Shown here piece by piece: positions 1 through 8,759 of a stretch of 41,805 bases of DNA (its first letter is position 1; each line of letters opens with the position of its first letter). The position numbers and the translations under genes are program-made. Source of the stretch: Actinomycetota bacterium (GTDB lineage Bacteria > Actinomycetota > Geothermincolia > Geothermincolales > RBG-13-55-18); contig QZKE01000035.1 in the NCBI GenBank assembly GCA_003598015.1, forward strand, positions 1 to 41,805, read 5' to 3'. The notes beneath the pieces are model-generated. The model was given only the letters and a program-made list of their open reading frames with translations. It ran no database searches and was not told the DNA's origin.

Positions 1-1491
1 GGCAAGAGGGAGGACATCCAGGAGATATACCGTCTGGCCAATCGCTTTGATTTCAAGGTTATTCCCACCGGCAGCCATCTGTTCATGTCTTGTGAGCCGA
101 CGATACCGATCTATGACTATCTGACCATAGACCCCAAGAGAATGGACCGCATATGGATAGATGAGGAAAACATGTATGCGGTGGTAGAACCCTATACCAC
201 CTGGGCCCGCTTGCAGGTGGAAGCGATGAAGCGTGGCCTGACCTGCTATATCCCTACAGCAGGCGCTCAGACCTCGGTCGTGGCCAATCTGACCTTTCAG
301 GGTTACCACATGGCCGCGCACCGGCTCGGTGCAGGATATCGCTCGATGCTAGCCATGGAGTGGGTGTTGCCGAACGGCGAGATCATGAACATAGGATCCG
401 CCTCATCTCCAGGTGGCGAGTATTTCTGGGGTGAGGGTCCGGGGGCGGACCTGAGAGGCATGGTAAAGGGTGTCTGGGGGTTTTTCGGAGGCCTTGGCAT
501 GTGCACCAAGGCGGGGATAAAACTCTTTCCCTGGCCCGGCCCTGACAAACTGCCCACAAAGGGAGACACCCCGGACAAAAGGGTCTTTCTTCCTGAAGAT
601 AAGTTCAAGATCTATGCCATCGGCTTCCCAACCCTGGATTCGGTGATAGACGCCATGTACGAGATAGGCCGCTCTGAGATAGGCACGGTATGCGTATATA
701 TGGAAAAAGGGTGGCTTGCTATGGAGACTTGCCTTTCCCAGGAGCATTTCTTCAGCATGGTTGAGGCCGAGGGTTACCAGGAATCCGTAGAAAACATGTT
801 GGTGGTGATGCTTGCGGCCTATACCTCGAAAAAGCAGCTCGAGTACGAGGATGATGTGCTGAGAACGATCATGGATGATTACGGCGGAAAGCTTCTCCCC
901 GATGAAGTCCAGGAAGGTATGGCCCAGGTGCTGGTTCCCGATCTTATGATCAGGCCCAACGTTGTCTTTCGGGGCTTTCGCGTTGCCGGGTCCTTTTTTG
1001 ATGTCAAGGGAGCGCATGATTCTATAGATCATGGGGCTGTAGCTCACAAGACAACCCTTCCCTTCATCAAAGATTTCGTAAAGGACAAATCACCTCCTTT
1101 CGTGGATGACGAGGGTGGCCACCATTACATATGCTCCTACGACTTCGGTCATTCGGGTTTCTTTGAGATGCCGTTTATCTATGAGCCTGACGCTGATTAT
1201 AAGAACCTAAAGACCCTGCTCAAGGGTCTAACGGCTAGGGCATACCTGCACGACGCAAGGCACAAAACCTATCCTGGCGGATTTGTCGTAAGCGTAGGGG
1301 CGGATATCATGGGGCCATTTATGGGGGGATTTCAAAAAATAATAAGGAAGGTAAAGGCCACTTTCGACCCCAATTATGTGTCAAACCCGGGATGGCCCGT
1401 GCTTATGTGGTCCAGGCTTTCGAAAGATGGCATCAAATATGCCATGAATTCGTATAGAGATAAAAGAAGTCCGGGAGGACCAGAGCGGTAG
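1..1491 (+). CDS. FAD-linked oxidase (VAO/GlcD type), copy 1, 5'-truncated by window edge
   Basis: The reading frame is open from base 1, so the N-terminus lies outside the window. An ATG at 85 is internal. What is seen is the FAD_binding_4 (VAO/PCMH) fold: a 'VIPTGSH' segment, a 'YDYLTIDPKRMDRI' strand pair, then 'GEGPGADLRGM' and 'CTKAGIKLFPWPGP', which match the FAD-pocket and 'GvvT...vkl.P.P' signatures of the family. The protein is a close paralogue of the one at 3303-4949 and lacks only about its first 80 residues here. Known members oxidise alcohols, hydroxy acids or lactones and pass electrons to flavin. The substrate is not predictable. No cysteine-rich C-terminal iron-sulfur domain is present. 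The last codons diverge abruptly from copy 2 because the gene end is joined to a remnant of another gene (1482-1565). Confidence 0.85.
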   Translation, partial: GKREDIQEIYRLANRFDFKVIPTGSHLFMSCEPTIPIYDYLTIDPKRMDRIWIDEENMYAVVEPYTTWARLQVEAMKRGLTCYIPTAGAQTSVVANLTFQGYHMAAHRLGAGYRSMLAMEWVLPNGEIMNIGSASSPGGEYFWGEGPGADLRGMVKGVWGFFGGLGMCTKAGIKLFPWPGPDKLPTKGDTPDKRVFLPEDKFKIYAIGFPTLDSVIDAMYEIGRSEIGTVCVYMEKGWLAMETCLSQEHFFSMVEAEGYQESVENMLVVMLAAYTSKKQLEYEDDVLRTIMDDYGGKLLPDEVQEGMAQVLVPDLMIRPNVVFRGFRVAGSFFDVKGAHDSIDHGAVAHKTTLPFIKDFVKDKSPPFVDDEGGHHYICSYDFGHSGFFEMPFIYEPDADYKNLKTLLKGLTARAYLHDARHKTYPGGFVVSVGADIMGPFMGGFQKIIRKVKATFDPNYVSNPGWPVLMWSRLSKDGIKYAMNSYRDKRSPGGPER

Positions 1492-1565
1492 GAGTGGATG
1501 CAGCGGGAGAGGTGGCGCAGGAATGCGCTGAGATAGTTACGAATAGACTGGGACCGGTAAGATAA
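1482..1565 (+). pseudogene. 3' remnant of oxidoreductase B gene
   Basis: In a frame different from the upstream oxidase, these bases read 'GVDAAGEVAQECAEIVTNRL' followed by GPVR and TAA. That matches the C-terminus of the intact oxidoreductase B at 4942-6363, which reads 'GVDMAAESALRCAEIIANKL' and GPVG before its stop. Only about 27 codons survive, and there is no start. The junction falls just after the '...YRDK' codons of the oxidase. The simplest reading is an internal deletion that removed almost all of gene B from the first module copy and replaced the natural oxidase C-terminus with out-of-frame codons. Confidence 0.8.
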
Positions 1566-1704
1566 GACAGCATGCACTCCAATGATCGATGGCGTTAGCA
1601 GTTCTTTTAAAGATGATAATGAGGACAACAGTACGGCACGGTATAAGGGGTATCCAGTGGGCAAATCCAGCGCAGGCAATGCTGCATATCCTCACCTGAT
1701 GCTC

Positions 1705-1727
1705 CTGAGGGATAAAAACCCCCTCAG
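1705..1727 (+). other. Perfect hairpin in the 1566-1762 intergenic spacer
   Basis: CTGAGGG (1705-1711) pairs with CCCTCAG (1721-1727) around a 9-nt A-rich loop. It lies 35 bp before the next start codon, and the ribosome-binding site AGGAGG (1751-1756) is just downstream. No T-run follows, so it is not a convincing intrinsic terminator. It may stabilise or attenuate the downstream message. Nothing else is seen in this spacer. Confidence 0.4.
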
Positions 1728-1762
1728 CCGGTCAAGTCCCAAACAGTATTAGGAGGTAAAAA

Positions 1763-3208
1763 ATGATGGAAAAAAGGGTCATCATTATTGGCACCGGTAT
1801 CGGTGGTGTCGGACTCGCGGCATTGCTGGCAAAAGACGGCGCGAAACCCGTCGTGTTTGAGCGGAATAACTTCGTGGGAGGAAAAGCTGGGAGTATTGAG
1901 CATAAAGAGTGCCTGGTAGAAGTAGGCATCCATATTTCGCCAAGAGGTGAAAAAGGGCCCCTGGCCCAACTCGCTAAAAAGACTGATGCCGATGTTAAGT
2001 TCATGAACAAGAGTCCAATGTTCAAACTGATCTATGGCGAGAATGAGGGCATGATCTATCAGAACATGATGAATCCTGTTTCTTTGTATAACATGTTCCG
2101 AACAATCAGCCCATCTATTAAAGCTTTACCCGGCATCCTGCGTTTCATGATGCTGGCTTACCGTATTAAGACCAAAGAAGATGCAGCAAAGTATTACCAT
2201 ATTCCAGCAAAATCCGTTATTGACAAATATACGAGCGACCCTGACATACATGCGTTTTTAAATTTCTGCTGTGTTATGATGTTCTGTATTTCAACAGAAG
2301 AAGCCTCTGCCGGTGATTGGCTACTCGCTTTCAACAATTGGATTACCAGTGGAGGAACTGCATATCCTAAAGGTGGCTTTGGCGCCATTCCAAATACCTA
2401 CATGAAGGTCTGTGAGGATGCAGGTGGAGAGCTGCATCTCAATGAAGAAGTGAACAGGATTATAACCGAGGAAGGGACTGTTAAAGGCGTGGAAACCGAT
2501 AAAGGTTTCTATCCTGCTGAGATCGTTATCAGCAATGCGGGCGTGGTGAAAACCCTGGATATGACCGGTGATCAGCACTTTCCTGACTCCTATGTCGAAA
2601 AGGCAAGAAATTCGATAGATTCGACTGGCGGAGCCACGGTGATATTTGCTCTTGATGCACCTTTGGCCAAGACACCCTTAAATGTTTATATTCCCAAACG
2701 ATACGATTGGGCAGCTACAGTAAAAGGCTTGGAGCAAGGCCGGATACCAGATGATATTGCAGTGTTCATGATTTCACCGACTGTTGCGGAGCCGAGTGTT
2801 GCGCCAGAAGGGCTACATCTTTTGCTGGGAGCAGCAGGGACCGTACCAGCAGACATGTTGGATAAAGAGATGAATAGACAAGTGATGGATCTTATTGAAA
2901 GCAGGATGGAAAAACTATTTCCTGGATTAAAGGAACATACCGTATGGAAAGAACGACATGGCGTAGATTTCATGGCTGCAGTCGGTGGCCGTGGACGCGG
3001 GGAAGTAATTGGTATGGCTCAACGATATGATCAGGATGCTGATAAACGCTTTTCTCCAAGAACCCCGGTAAAAGGTCTCTATATAGTCGGCGCTGATACA
3101 GGCAGTTTCGGTATAGGGACAGAATTGGCAGCTCAAAGCGCTATGGAAACCCATGCTCTAATCCTAGAAGATACCGCCGCTGTTCATCATGCGGCCTCAG
3201 ACACATGA
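1763..3208 (+). CDS. NAD(P)/FAD-dependent oxidoreductase A, copy 1 (phytoene-desaturase-like)
   Basis: This is a 481-residue flavoprotein of the COG1233 phytoene-dehydrogenase/amine-oxidase-like superfamily. It has an N-terminal dinucleotide-binding motif 'GTGIGGVGLAALLAKDG' followed by 'VFERNNFVGGKAGS' (the acidic ribose-binding residue and the GG doublet). The C-terminal FAD motif is 'GLYIVGADTGSFGIGTE'. The family desaturates or isomerises hydrophobic or cyclic substrates. Substrate is unknown here. The start is fixed by AGGAGG seven bases before ATG 1763. A close paralogue sits at 7322-8752. The gene lies between two FAD-oxidase copies, suggesting that the two flavoproteins act in one pathway. 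Its GC content is clearly lower than that of the genes after 9.8 kb. Confidence 0.85.
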   Translation: MMEKRVIIIGTGIGGVGLAALLAKDGAKPVVFERNNFVGGKAGSIEHKECLVEVGIHISPRGEKGPLAQLAKKTDADVKFMNKSPMFKLIYGENEGMIYQNMMNPVSLYNMFRTISPSIKALPGILRFMMLAYRIKTKEDAAKYYHIPAKSVIDKYTSDPDIHAFLNFCCVMMFCISTEEASAGDWLLAFNNWITSGGTAYPKGGFGAIPNTYMKVCEDAGGELHLNEEVNRIITEEGTVKGVETDKGFYPAEIVISNAGVVKTLDMTGDQHFPDSYVEKARNSIDSTGGATVIFALDAPLAKTPLNVYIPKRYDWAATVKGLEQGRIPDDIAVFMISPTVAEPSVAPEGLHLLLGAAGTVPADMLDKEMNRQVMDLIESRMEKLFPGLKEHTVWKERHGVDFMAAVGGRGRGEVIGMAQRYDQDADKRFSPRTPVKGLYIVGADTGSFGIGTELAAQSAMETHALILEDTAAVHHAASDT

Positions 3209-3239
3209 GACCTTTGCACAGCTGAAGGATTAGTCATTG
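3207..3239 (+). repeat. 33-bp flank repeat, copy 1
   Basis: This segment begins at the oxidoreductase A stop and runs through 'CCTTTGCACAGCTGAAG' to 'ATTAGTCATTG'. It recurs with one mismatch at 8760-8792, just after the second oxidoreductase A gene. The duplicated unit therefore extends about 30 bp past the stop codon. The segment runs into 'GTCATTGCGAG' (3233-3243), which resembles the start of the dispersed repeat at 41727. Confidence 0.85.
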
Positions 3240-3302
3240 CGAGGTAGATCTCACAGAGTCGGTACTGTTGGCAGTCGGAGACGGCAAGAAGGAATCCGAA
3301 AA

Positions 3303-4949
3303 ATGATTCAGGGGGCGACTATGGGATTATCAGAAAATGCGCTGCAGGCCCTTACCGAAGTATTAGGGGAAGAATATATATGCACCGATCCGGCCGTGAC
3401 GCGTGCATATTCAAAAAACTTTACGTCTATAGGGATTAAACCCCCAGCCGGTGTTGCCCTTCCGGGCAAGATGGAGGATATCCAGGAGATATACCGTCTG
3501 GCCAATCGCTTTGATTTCAAGGTTATTCCCACCGGCACCCATATGTTTTTGGCTTGTGAGCCACAGGTACCGTTCTATGACTATCTGACAATAGACCCCA
3601 AGAGAATGGACCGCATATGGATAGATGAGGAAAACATGTATGCGGTAGTAGAACCTTATGCCACCTTTGGCCGCTTGCAGGTGGAAGCGATGAAGCGTGG
3701 CTTGACCTGCTATATCCCTTCAGGAGGTGCTCAGATCTCGATTGTGGCCAATCTGACCTTTCAGGGTTACCACATGGCCGCGCACCGGCTTGGTGCAGGG
3801 TCCCGCTCGATGCTCGCCATGGAGTGGGTGTTGCCAGACGGCGAGATCATGAACATAGGATCCTCCTCATCTCCAGGTGGTGAATATTTCTGGGGTGAAG
3901 GTCCGGGGGCGGACCTGAGGGGCATGATAAAGGGACTCTGGGGGTTTTGTGGAGGTATTGGCATGTGCACCAAGGCAGGGATAAAACTCTTTCCCTGGCC
4001 CGGCCCTGACAAACTGCCCACAAGGGGAGACACCCCGGACAAGAGGGTCTTTCTTCCTGAAGATAAGTTCAAGATCTATGCCATCGGCTTCCCCAACATG
4101 GATTCCATGATAGACGCCATGTACGAGATAGGACGCTCCGAGATAGCCTCGGCAAGCCTACACCTGCAAAAAGGGTGGTATGCTGCCGATACTTCACTTT
4201 CCCAGGAGCATTACTTCAGCACGTGGGAGAGCGAAGCTTACCAGAAATCCGTAGAAAACATGTTGGTGGTGATGCTCACGGCCTATACCTCGAAAAAGCA
4301 GCTCGAGTATGAGGACGAGGTGCTGAGGACGATTATGGATGAATACGGTGGAAAGCTTCTCCCTGATGAAATCCAGGAAGGTGTGGCCCAATTGGTGGTT
4401 CCCGACCTTACGATCAGGCCCAACGTTATCTTTCGGGGTTTTCGCATTGCCGGGGCCTTTTTTGATATCAAGGGGGTGTGTGATTCTTTAGATCATTCGG
4501 CTCTGTGTCACAAGACAACCCTTCCCCTACTCAAAGATTTTATGAAGGACAAAACACCTCCTTTCGTGGATGACGAGGGTGGCCACCATTACATATGCTC
4601 CTACGATTTTGCTCATATGGGTTTTGTTGAAATGCCGTTTCTTTTTGAGCCTGACGTTGATTATAAGAACGTGAAGATTGGATTGAGACTGCCAGTCCTG
4701 GGGCTCTTTCACGATGTAAGGCACAGAACCCATACTGCTTTTCTTGTAAACGCAGCGGCGGATATCATGGGGCCATTTATGGGAGGATTTCACAAAATAA
4801 TAAGGCAGGTTAAGGCCACTTTCGACCCCAATTATGTGTCAAACCCAGGATGGCCCATGTTTATATGGCCCAGGTTCCTAAAAGACGGCATTAGAAGTGC
4901 CTTAGACGCTTATAGAGATAAAAAAGAGGAGGCAAAACAGGATGTATGA
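3303..4949 (+). CDS. FAD-linked oxidase (VAO/GlcD type), copy 2
   Basis: This is the complete paralogue (548 aa) of the truncated gene at 1-1491. It starts at ATG 3303 with AAGGAA about nine bases upstream. ATG 3321, preceded by GGGGG, is a possible alternative. A longer frame from TTG 3237 is unlikely, because that TTG lies in the repeat flank. The N-terminal FAD domain contains 'VALPGKMEDIQEIYRLANRF', 'VIPTGTHMF', 'GEGPGADLRGM' and 'CTKAGIKLFPWPGP'. The C-terminal half is the FAD-oxidase substrate cap. The stop overlaps the start of oxidoreductase B by 8 bp (4942-4949), so the two are probably translationally coupled and may form a complex or a sequential pair. The substrate is not known. 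Confidence 0.85.
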   Translation: MIQGATMGLSENALQALTEVLGEEYICTDPAVTRAYSKNFTSIGIKPPAGVALPGKMEDIQEIYRLANRFDFKVIPTGTHMFLACEPQVPFYDYLTIDPKRMDRIWIDEENMYAVVEPYATFGRLQVEAMKRGLTCYIPSGGAQISIVANLTFQGYHMAAHRLGAGSRSMLAMEWVLPDGEIMNIGSSSSPGGEYFWGEGPGADLRGMIKGLWGFCGGIGMCTKAGIKLFPWPGPDKLPTRGDTPDKRVFLPEDKFKIYAIGFPNMDSMIDAMYEIGRSEIASASLHLQKGWYAADTSLSQEHYFSTWESEAYQKSVENMLVVMLTAYTSKKQLEYEDEVLRTIMDEYGGKLLPDEIQEGVAQLVVPDLTIRPNVIFRGFRIAGAFFDIKGVCDSLDHSALCHKTTLPLLKDFMKDKTPPFVDDEGGHHYICSYDFAHMGFVEMPFLFEPDVDYKNVKIGLRLPVLGLFHDVRHRTHTAFLVNAAADIMGPFMGGFHKIIRQVKATFDPNYVSNPGWPMFIWPRFLKDGIRSALDAYRDKKEEAKQDV

Positions 4950-6363
4950 CGTCATCGTGGTCGGAGGTGGAATCGGTGGTACTGGCGTTGCCGCGCTCCT
5001 GGCCAAGCAGGGGAGAAAGGTGCTGCTGCTCGAGCAGCATGACAAGGTGGGCGGAAGGTGTGCCTCTCACGAGAAAGACGGGTTCAGGATCCCTGATTAC
5101 GGCCACGCCTTTACCCGGGGCAGCAGAGGAAACTGTGCGCTCATATCCAGGATGGTGGGGGAAGAGATCGCCTGGGGCAGGAAAGTAGATGGGATACCTC
5201 TGTGGATCAGCGGGCAGTGGTTCAAGCTCACTGTAGGTGAGGGGCTGAAACGCCCGCCGAGGCTTCAAGGGCTGAAGCTGCCGCTGAAGGATATCCTTCC
5301 TGTAGCGAAGCTGGTGTTTGTGGATACTTTACCGAAGCTTCTCACCAAAAGAGGGTGGGATGAATTAGACCGGACGGACCTGAGAAGCTGGCTGCTCAAG
5401 CGTACCGATAATGCCATGTTACATGCCCTTGTCGGTTACTGCTTTCCTGGGTTCTACGTCGTCCCTTACTGGGAGAGCTCTGTAGGAGAAACACTCAGGA
5501 TATTGTGGCTCATGTGGAAAGCTAGGGAGATCTCATATCCTATCGAGGGGTGCGCCGGCCTTACAGGAGCATTTTTGAAAGGGTTCGAGAAGTATGGCGG
5601 TGAGTTTGAGCAAGGGAAGGTAAAAAGGATCGTTGTATCAGGAGGAAAGGTGCAGGGAGTGGAGTTAGAAGATGGAAAGCTCCTGGAAGCACCCCTGGTA
5701 ATAAGCAATGCCGGGATAAGAACGACTGTTCAGGACCTGGTCGGTGAGGAGCATTTTGATAAGGGTTATGCAAACTACATAAATAATCTGAAACCCTCTT
5801 GGTCGTGCCTGCTGATCCATGCAGCCCTTAAAGAGAAGATAAGCGATGTACCGGGGGTGTTCTCCGGGCCCATGGAGGATCCTGTGGAATATTGGAGGCG
5901 GGTTGAAAGAGGGGAGATACCCGATAAGATCAGCTTATGGGCAGTGAGTCCCTCGAATTGGACTCCAGAGATCGCTCCCCCGGGCAAGCAGATGATGGTT
6001 TTGGCTGCCCCGCTTCCTACTGGAGAACACATTGATTGGAATAAATGGGCTGACAAAATGCTTGAGGCTGGAGAAGAGATATTCCCAGGACTGAACGAGA
6101 ACATAATGTGGAAAGAAGCAGTCGGTAAGGAACATATACAAGAAAATCTTGATAAAGAAGGGGTGTTGGTACAGACGGCCCAGACAAATTGGCAAGTCGG
6201 CGCAAACAGGCCCTCTATGATCTCGCCGATCAATGGGCTCTTTTATGTGGGTTCTGATGTCGGTAATGCCGAGAAGAACAGAGGGGTGGGAGTGGATATG
6301 GCGGCAGAGTCAGCGCTGCGATGCGCTGAGATAATCGCAAATAAGCTGGGACCGGTAGGATAA
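4942..6363 (+). CDS. NAD(P)/FAD-dependent oxidoreductase B (phytoene-desaturase-like)
   Basis: This 473-residue protein opens with a Rossmann motif at residues 8-13 (GGGIGG) and 'LLLEQHDKVGGRCAS', typical of COG1233 flavoproteins. It closes with 'LFYVGSDVGNAEKNRGVGVD', the C-terminal FAD contact. It belongs to the same superfamily as oxidoreductase A but is clearly diverged from it (for example 'DYGHAFTRGSRGNC' where A has 'VGIHISPRGEKGP'). Start ATG 4942 lies inside the end of the oxidase gene, after GAGGAGGC (4926-4933). A trace of a second copy survives at 1482-1565. A role in oxidation or isomerisation of a lipid-like or alicyclic substrate is family-level inference only. Confidence 0.85.
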   Translation: MYDVIVVGGGIGGTGVAALLAKQGRKVLLLEQHDKVGGRCASHEKDGFRIPDYGHAFTRGSRGNCALISRMVGEEIAWGRKVDGIPLWISGQWFKLTVGEGLKRPPRLQGLKLPLKDILPVAKLVFVDTLPKLLTKRGWDELDRTDLRSWLLKRTDNAMLHALVGYCFPGFYVVPYWESSVGETLRILWLMWKAREISYPIEGCAGLTGAFLKGFEKYGGEFEQGKVKRIVVSGGKVQGVELEDGKLLEAPLVISNAGIRTTVQDLVGEEHFDKGYANYINNLKPSWSCLLIHAALKEKISDVPGVFSGPMEDPVEYWRRVERGEIPDKISLWAVSPSNWTPEIAPPGKQMMVLAAPLPTGEHIDWNKWADKMLEAGEEIFPGLNENIMWKEAVGKEHIQENLDKEGVLVQTAQTNWQVGANRPSMISPINGLFYVGSDVGNAEKNRGVGVDMAAESALRCAEIIANKLGPVG

Positions 6364-6369
6364 GAAGGG

Positions 6370-6389
6370 GCGAAGCGACGAAGCAATCC
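6370..6389 (+). repeat. Fragment of a dispersed 'GCGAAGC...GAAGCAATC' repeat
   Basis: GCGAAGCGACGAAGCAATCC follows the stop of oxidoreductase B. It resembles the right half of the repeat at 41727-41762 (GTCATTGCGAG...CGAAGCAA). The left half, GTCATTGCGAG, is seen alone at 3233-3243. A small hairpin (CGTTGC-TGA-GCAACG, 6403-6417) lies just downstream. Confidence 0.4.
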
Positions 6390-6446
6390 AAAGCACTATC
6401 TCCGTTGCTGAGCAACGCGGTTTCGAATCGAGAGGTATTGAACTGT

Positions 6447-7136
6447 ATGAGATTCCCCAGCCCCGTTTTCGAGGGAAGCTCCGAGATCCTCAAAGAACAC
6501 CTGATCGTCAACCAGAGGGAGGAGGAGGCACGGCAGAGGCGTTGCGACGACTTCAGCCTCAGCGAACTCTTTCTCAACCTGAGTTCGAGGGACCGGGTCT
6601 CAAAGATAAGGGTACGCAGGGCTATCCCAGCTCGTGACGACCAGGAGGTTGTGAAGCTGGTCGAGCGGCTGCTTGAGGAGGCGGCCTCGGACTATCTGCG
6701 GCTGCGCGAGCAGTGGCAGCGCGAGGCGGTGGGATACCTGACCAGCCTGGGAGCGGAAGCCCTCTCCCGCCAGGATAAAGGAGCCCTCAGGGTGCCTGAC
6801 GACCTGGATTACGTGGGACTGGAGGCCCAGGGATCGTCCGACCACAGGTTGACCATAACCGCTCGCAGGATCGGTAACTTCGCCGGCGTAAGGGCCAGTT
6901 ACCTTGACCTCGAGGCCGAGGCGGTGGGGGACTACTGCTTCCGGAGGGCCCACTCCTGCAAGGCCCGGGTGGACGAGGGTATGCTCATCCTGCAGGTGAA
7001 ACCGCGCCCCATATTCGTTCCGGCCTGGAGGGAAATCAGGCTTGCCGTTTACCGCGCGCTGACTTCAGCGGCTTCAAGGCTCCCCCGGCCAGTACTGCGC
7101 CGGCTGGGGCGGCTCCCGCGCAGGCGGCGGGCTTGA
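6447..7136 (+). CDS. Hypothetical protein between the duplicated redox genes
   Basis: This is a 229-residue reading frame that I do not recognise. ATG 6447 has GAGAGGT about ten bases upstream. An in-frame TTG at 6405 lies inside a small hairpin and is less likely. The sequence is charged and mostly helical ('EEEARQRRCDDFSLSELFLNL', residues about 25-45). A beta-rich middle ('HRLTITARRIGNFAGVRAS') is followed by a very basic tail ('RRLGRLPRRRRA'). No signal peptide or membrane span is seen. Its GC content is higher than that of the flanking oxidoreductases, so it may have been inserted into the second module. Its last 100 bp overlap a candidate gene on the opposite strand. Confidence 0.5.
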   Translation: MRFPSPVFEGSSEILKEHLIVNQREEEARQRRCDDFSLSELFLNLSSRDRVSKIRVRRAIPARDDQEVVKLVERLLEEAASDYLRLREQWQREAVGYLTSLGAEALSRQDKGALRVPDDLDYVGLEAQGSSDHRLTITARRIGNFAGVRASYLDLEAEAVGDYCFRRAHSCKARVDEGMLILQVKPRPIFVPAWREIRLAVYRALTSAASRLPRPVLRRLGRLPRRRRA

Positions 7137-7254
7137 TCAAGGGGGTAAGCACCGTCTTGGGCTTCCACTCGGTATTCAGATCGAGGCTCTTACCCAGCTT
7201 GTCCAGGGCGATGGGCTCGGCGCAGCGGTTGCAGGTCCAGATGGCCGCCTCCAT
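7036..7254 (-). CDS. Candidate small CxxC protein or gene remnant, antisense overlap
   Basis: The minus strand encodes 72 residues beginning 'MEAAIWTCNRCAEPIALDKL', with one CNRC zinc-ribbon half-site. An Ala/Gly-rich stretch and a basic end follow. The codons look like those of the GC-rich genes. However, the GGAGG is only one base from the ATG, and the last third overlaps the 3' end of the plus-strand gene. It may be a small protein, or the surviving end of a gene broken when the module was duplicated. The rest of 7137-7321 shows nothing except the ribosome-binding site of the next gene. Confidence 0.3.
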   Translation of the reverse strand: MEAAIWTCNRCAEPIALDKLGKSLDLNTEWKPKTVLTPLIKPAACAGAAPAGAVLAGGALKPLKSARGKRQA

Positions 7255-7321
7255 ACCTCCGGAGGAGACACGGGTCTTGTTGTAATCGCCTTTATATGAA
7301 GATCGGGAGAGGAAACGAGAG

Positions 7322-8752
7322 ATGAAGAATAGAGAAGTTGTTGTAATTGGCAGTGGTATTGGGGGTGCCGGAGTCGCCGCATTGTTGGCGAAAGACGGCG
7401 CGAAACCCATCGTGTTTGAGCGGAATAACTTTGTGGGAGGAAAAGCTGGAAGTATTGAGCATGAAGGATGCCTGTTCGACGTAGGAGTCCATATTTCAGC
7501 AAGAGGCGAAAAAGGGCCGCTGGCTCAACTTGCCAGAAAGGTTGGTGCCGATGTCTCATTCATAAACAAGAGCCCCTTGCTGAGATTGAACTATAGCGGA
7601 AGAGATGGCTTGATCTATCAGAAGATGACTCATCCCGTTTCTTTATACAACATATATCGCATAGTCAGACCTTCCATTAAATCTCTTCTGGGCATGCTGC
7701 GTCTCGCTATGCTGGTCTACAGCGTTAAAACCAAAGAAGATGCAGCACCGTATTATCATATTCCGGCAAAATCCATAATTGACAAATATATGAGCGATCC
7801 TGACATGCAAACGTTTTTGGATATCTGCTGTAATCTCATGTTCGGTATTTCAACAGACGAAGCTTCTGCCGGTGATTGGTTGCTCGCGTTCAACAATTGG
7901 ATTACCAGTGGAGCAACTGCATATCCTAAAGGCGGTTACGGCGCCATTCCAAATGCCTATATGAAGGCCTGTGAGGATGCAGGCGGAGAGCTGCATCTCA
8001 ATGAGAAAGTGAACAGGATCATTGTTGAAAATGGGACTGTTAAGGGCGTGGAAAGCGATAAAGGTTTCTACCCCGCTGATATCGTTATCAGCAATGCGGG
8101 CGTGGTGAAAACCCTGGATATGACCGGTGAACAACACTTTCCCGGCTCTTATGTCGAGAAAGCGAGGAATGCAATAGATTCCGTTGGAGGAGTCATGGTG
8201 AAATATATTCTCGACGCACCTTTCGCCGAGATACCCATGAGTCTATATACCCCCAGACGATTCAATGTGCCAGATCTGATAAAAGGTATGGAACAAGGCC
8301 GGATGCCGGATGATATGGCATTGTTCATCGTTTCACCAACTGCTACCGAGCCAGGTCTTGCGCCTGAAGGATTACATCTTCTATACGGAGGAACGGTTAC
8401 ACCGGCCAGGTTTGATAAAGATCTGAGTAATGCAGTGATGGATCGCGTTGAAAACAGATTGGAAAAACTGCATCCCGGATTAAAAGAACATATCGTATGG
8501 AAGGAACGAAGTGGCGTAGATGTTATAGCCGCGATCAGTGGCCGTGTACACGGGGATGCAATCGGTATGGCTCAACGATATGATCAGGATGGTGATAAAC
8601 GCTTTTCTCCCAAAACCCCGCTAAAAGGCCTCTATATTGTCGGCGCTGATACAGGCAGTTTCGGTATAGGGACAGAATTAGCGGCTCAAAGCGCCATGGA
8701 AACCCACGCTCTGATCCTGGAAGATACCGCCGGTGTGCATCGTGCGACATGA
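7322..8752 (+). CDS. NAD(P)/FAD-dependent oxidoreductase A, copy 2 (phytoene-desaturase-like)
   Basis: This 476-residue protein is a close paralogue of the one at 1763-3208, sharing 'LAAQSAMETHALILEDTA' near the C-terminus and 'KPIVFERNNFVGGKAGS' near the N-terminus. The N-terminal motif is 'GSGIGGAGVAALLAKDG' and the C-terminal one 'GLYIVGADTGSFGIGTE', so FAD and possibly NAD(P) binding are intact. Start ATG 7322 follows GAGAGGAAACGAG. Differences cluster in the middle (the region around 'IPMSLYTPRRFNVPDLIKGM'), where substrate contacts are expected. The two copies may therefore act on different substrates. This is the last flavoprotein of the second module and is followed by the duplicated 33-bp flank. 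Confidence 0.85.
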   Translation: MKNREVVVIGSGIGGAGVAALLAKDGAKPIVFERNNFVGGKAGSIEHEGCLFDVGVHISARGEKGPLAQLARKVGADVSFINKSPLLRLNYSGRDGLIYQKMTHPVSLYNIYRIVRPSIKSLLGMLRLAMLVYSVKTKEDAAPYYHIPAKSIIDKYMSDPDMQTFLDICCNLMFGISTDEASAGDWLLAFNNWITSGATAYPKGGYGAIPNAYMKACEDAGGELHLNEKVNRIIVENGTVKGVESDKGFYPADIVISNAGVVKTLDMTGEQHFPGSYVEKARNAIDSVGGVMVKYILDAPFAEIPMSLYTPRRFNVPDLIKGMEQGRMPDDMALFIVSPTATEPGLAPEGLHLLYGGTVTPARFDKDLSNAVMDRVENRLEKLHPGLKEHIVWKERSGVDVIAAISGRVHGDAIGMAQRYDQDGDKRFSPKTPLKGLYIVGADTGSFGIGTELAAQSAMETHALILEDTAGVHRAT

Positions 8753-8759
8753 GATACAC

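Noticed and set aside
1705..1727. Hairpin considered as an intrinsic terminator
   Set aside because: No T-run follows and it lies between genes that probably share a transcript.
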